A DNA stretch of 64,000 bases, taken from the NCBI RefSeq assembly GCF_009651005.1, contig NZ_WHVW01000006.1, positions 62,001 to 126,000 of the forward strand, read 5' to 3'. Made by a program: the position numbers and the translations under genes. Below the pieces are notes generated by a model. That model was not told where the DNA came from. It saw only the letters and a list, made by a program, of their open reading frames with translations, and did no database searches. Shown here piece by piece: positions 61,484-64,000 of the stretch; position 1 is the first letter of the stretch; every line of letters starts with the position of its first letter. Source of the stretch: Sporosarcina obsidiansis. GTDB lineage: Bacteria > Bacillota > Bacilli > Bacillales_A > Planococcaceae.

Positions 61484-62764
61484 ATGCATTTAAAGAAAAA
61501 TAGTTTCTTGTTGAAAATTTATTATTCCACCAAAATATTACTTGCCTATATTGTCGTAAAATTGTTTTATAGATATGATTCGCAACCCATCATGTTAATT
61601 GGCGGTAATCTTGGAGAAAAATATGAAGATAATGCAGCGGTATTTCACCAATATGTACTATCGAATTTTTCTGATCAGATGAAGATCTATTGGATGTATG
61701 ATCCGCAATTTACTTACATAGAGAATCATCTTATTCCAAATGCAATTCCTCTTGGCAGCTTCCAGAATTATGTATTGTTTTTCAGAGCTAGCTATTCTGT
61801 ACATGGACATTCCATCATTTATGATCTCGCCCCGTTCATAGATAAGTTCATCTTTCTTAATAAAAAAACAAAAATGCTTCATATTAGTCATGGGATTGAA
61901 TGCTTCAAGAAAATTTTAATTCAGGAAGAGGATGTTCCCCTTCTAGAAAGATGCGACTATTTCAACTGCGCGTCTAGGTATGAGTATGAAATAAAATATA
62001 ATGAATGGGAGATACCAGATGAGAAGTTGGTTATTACGGGGATGGCAAGATTTGATCGCTTACCACCTAATCAGCCTCCTAAACAAATAAAGCGTGTGTT
62101 GCTGATGTTCACTTGGAGAGAATGGTTATTTGATTTATCTGAGGAGGAATTTCAAGAGAGTGCTTACTTTCAGGCGACTATGGGACTTTTACAAAGTAAA
62201 ACTCTTCAGTCTATCATGATCGATCATCAAATCGAATTGCGCGTAATCTTGCATCCGTTTATGAAAAAATATGAGAACTATTTCCGGAGGGATGGCTATT
62301 TAAAAGAGCAGATGTCTTTTTTTAGTTTTGATGAGATTTTAATTATGGATGAGCTGAACGAAGCAGATATGCTCATAACGGATTATTCAAGTATTTCATG
62401 GGATTTTCTCTATATGAACAAGTCGATTATTTTTTATACATTCGATCAGTCAGAATTTCTGGCTAACCGTGGTTCATATTTAGACTTGGATAAAGATCTA
62501 TTTGGATATAAAGGGAATACAGAGGAAGAAGTGTTAGCTTATTTGTCGGAAGTAGTAAATGAAAAACGCTATGAAAATCCATACTTCGACAAAGCACCCA
62601 CATATATCGACTTTTTCGATCAACTAAATTGTGAGCGTCTTGCGAATGAGCTTTTCAGTGAAGAACATTTGTTGAAAAAGAAAAAAATGAGAGACAAGCA
62701 TGTTCAGTTAAACGATTTTCCCCTTGTTTCTGATGAAGTAGTACAGTATAACTGTAATAAGTAG
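61484..62764 (+). CDS. CDP-glycerol glycerophosphotransferase-like protein (TagB/TagF family)
   Basis: A 426-residue protein. After a short N-terminal hydrophobic stretch (KIYYSTKILLAYIVVKLFYR), which may be a membrane-binding helix, it has the TagF-type pattern: LHISHGIECFKKIL (the catalytic His region), ITGMARFDRLP, KRVLLMFTWREWLFDLSEEE, VILHPFMKKY and ADMLITDYSSISWDFLYMNK with a further IIFYTFD. These enzymes join glycerol-phosphate or ribitol-phosphate units in teichoic acid synthesis. No other tag genes are adjacent. ATG follows GGAGGTGATG. Confidence 0.85.
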   Translation: MHLKKNSFLLKIYYSTKILLAYIVVKLFYRYDSQPIMLIGGNLGEKYEDNAAVFHQYVLSNFSDQMKIYWMYDPQFTYIENHLIPNAIPLGSFQNYVLFFRASYSVHGHSIIYDLAPFIDKFIFLNKKTKMLHISHGIECFKKILIQEEDVPLLERCDYFNCASRYEYEIKYNEWEIPDEKLVITGMARFDRLPPNQPPKQIKRVLLMFTWREWLFDLSEEEFQESAYFQATMGLLQSKTLQSIMIDHQIELRVILHPFMKKYENYFRRDGYLKEQMSFFSFDEILIMDELNEADMLITDYSSISWDFLYMNKSIIFYTFDQSEFLANRGSYLDLDKDLFGYKGNTEEEVLAYLSEVVNEKRYENPYFDKAPTYIDFFDQLNCERLANELFSEEHLLKKKKMRDKHVQLNDFPLVSDEVVQYNCNK

Positions 62765-62788
62765 AAATAAAGGGAAGTGGGTAAGGCT

Positions 62789-64000
62789 ATGAATCAACAG
62801 AAAGAGCAATGGTCATCAAAACTTGGTTTTATTATGTCATCAGCAGGTGCTGCTATCGGCCTGGGAGCTATTTGGAAGTTCCCGTATGTAACTGGAATGA
62901 GCGGTGGAGGGGCATTTTTCTTATTGTTTGTAGTGTTTACCGTTTTAATCGGATTGCCGATGCTCATTTCAGAATTCATTATTGGACGAGGCTCGGGCAG
63001 GGAGGCTGTCAGTGCCTACAAAAAGTTAGCTCCTGCGAGTGCTTGGCCTTGGATTGGTCGATTAGGGGTTGTTGGTTGTTTTCTCTTGCTATCTTTTTAT
63101 AGTGTGGTAGGCGGCTGGGTATTTGTGTATAGCGGTTTGTCTGTTACAGGGAAAATTATTAGCGAGGGTGCATCCTATTCAGAACAATTCGGTTCGATAG
63201 TTGGATCGCCTACTACTACCTTGCTAGGTTTGCTTCTTTTTACAGTAGTGAATATACTCGTTGTTTCTTCCGGAGTACAGAATGGTATTGAAAAGGCGAA
63301 TAAATATATGATGCCGCTATTATTCTTCTTCTTTATTATTTTAGTCGTTCGTTCGCTAACATTGGAAGGAGCGATGGAGGGTGTGTCATTCTTCCTGAAA
63401 CCTGACTTTTCAAGCATCACAAGAGAGTCTGTGTTATATGCGCTTGGTCAATCGTTCTTTTCGCTAGCTGTTGGATTTTCCTGTATGGTCACGTACAGCT
63501 CGTACTTGAAAAAGGATGTCAGCTTGACGTCTTCGGCTACTTCTGTTGTCGGGATGAATCTGTTTGTCTCCCTATTGGCGGGATTAGCTATTTTCCCAGC
63601 AGTCTTTGCATTTGGACAAGAACCAGCAGCAGGACCTGAATTGTTATTTATGGTATTACCATCTGTCTTTTCCCAACTGCCGTTAGGACAAGTGTTTTTA
63701 GCATTATTTTTAATTTTATTCTTATTTGCGACATTGACTTCATCTTTCAGTTTGTATGAAATCATTGTGGCGGCTCTGACAGCGAATGGCAAACGTTCTC
63801 GTAAAGCGATGACATGGCTAATAGGTATTGTAGTGTTTGTAGCTGCAATTCCATCTGCGCTCTCATCGAGTACGCTGTCTGGTGTTCTGCTTTTTGATAA
63901 AAGTATATTCGACGCAACGGATTTTTTAGTTAGTAATATATTACTTCCATCTGGGTGCTTGCTGATTGCCATATTTATCATGCATCGAATGGATCAAGTG
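62789..64000 (+). CDS. Sodium:neurotransmitter symporter (NSS) family transporter, partial
   Basis: 404 codons from ATG 62789 (GGAAGTGGG upstream) run open to the window edge. The NSS/LeuT fold is plain: LGFIMSSAGAAIGLGAIWKF and PYVTGMSGGGAFFLLF form TM1 with the broken helix, followed by YKKLAPASAWPWIGRLGVVG, ALGQSFFSLAVGFSCMVTYS with SSYL (TM6) and LTSSFSLYEIIVAALTANG (TM8). Members cotransport amino acids or amines with Na+. The product should be about 440-460 residues; the end lies outside. It follows the CDP-glycerol transferase by 24 bases and may share its transcript. Confidence 0.93.
   Translation, partial: MNQQKEQWSSKLGFIMSSAGAAIGLGAIWKFPYVTGMSGGGAFFLLFVVFTVLIGLPMLISEFIIGRGSGREAVSAYKKLAPASAWPWIGRLGVVGCFLLLSFYSVVGGWVFVYSGLSVTGKIISEGASYSEQFGSIVGSPTTTLLGLLLFTVVNILVVSSGVQNGIEKANKYMMPLLFFFFIILVVRSLTLEGAMEGVSFFLKPDFSSITRESVLYALGQSFFSLAVGFSCMVTYSSYLKKDVSLTSSATSVVGMNLFVSLLAGLAIFPAVFAFGQEPAAGPELLFMVLPSVFSQLPLGQVFLALFLILFLFATLTSSFSLYEIIVAALTANGKRSRKAMTWLIGIVVFVAAIPSALSSSTLSGVLLFDKSIFDATDFLVSNILLPSGCLLIAIFIMHRMDQV

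Overview
The window looks like a chromosomal segment of a low-GC, spore-forming Gram-positive rod of the Bacillales. A Planococcaceae/Sporosarcina-like genome is my best inference, because many products match Bacillus families (NamA, YsnB, YugN, YunC, TrhP1/TrhP2, YhgE, PadR, TspO, GlnA) and there are three good sigma-B type promoters and one sigma-G type promoter. There are no rRNA, tRNA or CRISPR features. Most genes have strong Shine-Dalgarno sites and hairpin terminators.

Layout. 1-3 kb: the end of a HAD phosphatase, then a decayed IS4-like transposase lying directly against a 5'-truncated, twice frameshifted ptsI (PTS enzyme I). 3-6 kb: a bile-acid/sodium symporter-family transporter, a repeat element, and an operator-controlled operon with an O-methyltransferase. 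6.1-12.6 kb: a four-gene SMC/MukBEF-type operon in the order JetD-JetA-JetB-JetC, a Wadjet anti-plasmid system. 12.6-31 kb: housekeeping and transport genes (lipase, NhaC antiporter, release-factor-like protein, NCS2 permease, DJ-1 protein, penicillin acylase flanked by two Yip1-domain paralogues, NamA, YsnB, a PadR/HAAS/beta-propeller operon, YqcI, STAS protein, nitronate monooxygenase). 31-38 kb: lipoproteins, YhgE and stress proteins. 38-41.3 kb: a ureohydrolase, a YheO-type regulator and an Nramp-like transporter that lacks the metal-binding residues, a likely guanidino-compound catabolic operon. 41-51 kb: TspO, amidohydrolase, GlnA, a c-di-GMP phosphodiesterase coupled to a class III nucleotide cyclase, YunC and TrhP1/TrhP2. 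51-59.4 kb: small stress/spore proteins, a decayed stretch, and a two-gene unit of a giant Upf1-like helicase with a partner. 59.4-64 kb: a sucrose-phosphate synthase/phosphatase-like pair, a CDP-glycerol transferase-like protein and a partial NSS symporter.

The most unusual signal is a family of non-coding repeat elements at 4198-4525, 19122-19768 and 51549-51807. All three share the terminal inverted repeat CAG..TGTAGACAAA. At every locus the element sits between the stem-loop and the T-tract of a Rho-independent terminator, in the same orientation relative to the terminator, and the whole stem-loop (a different sequence each time, 23-34 bp) is present on both sides as a direct repeat. This looks like a terminator-targeting mobile element with a target duplication of stem-loop size. 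I do not know of a description of it in this group. A second repeat family (16170-16437 and 43561-43830) has ends resembling GAGC.TGTCC.AAAAGT.
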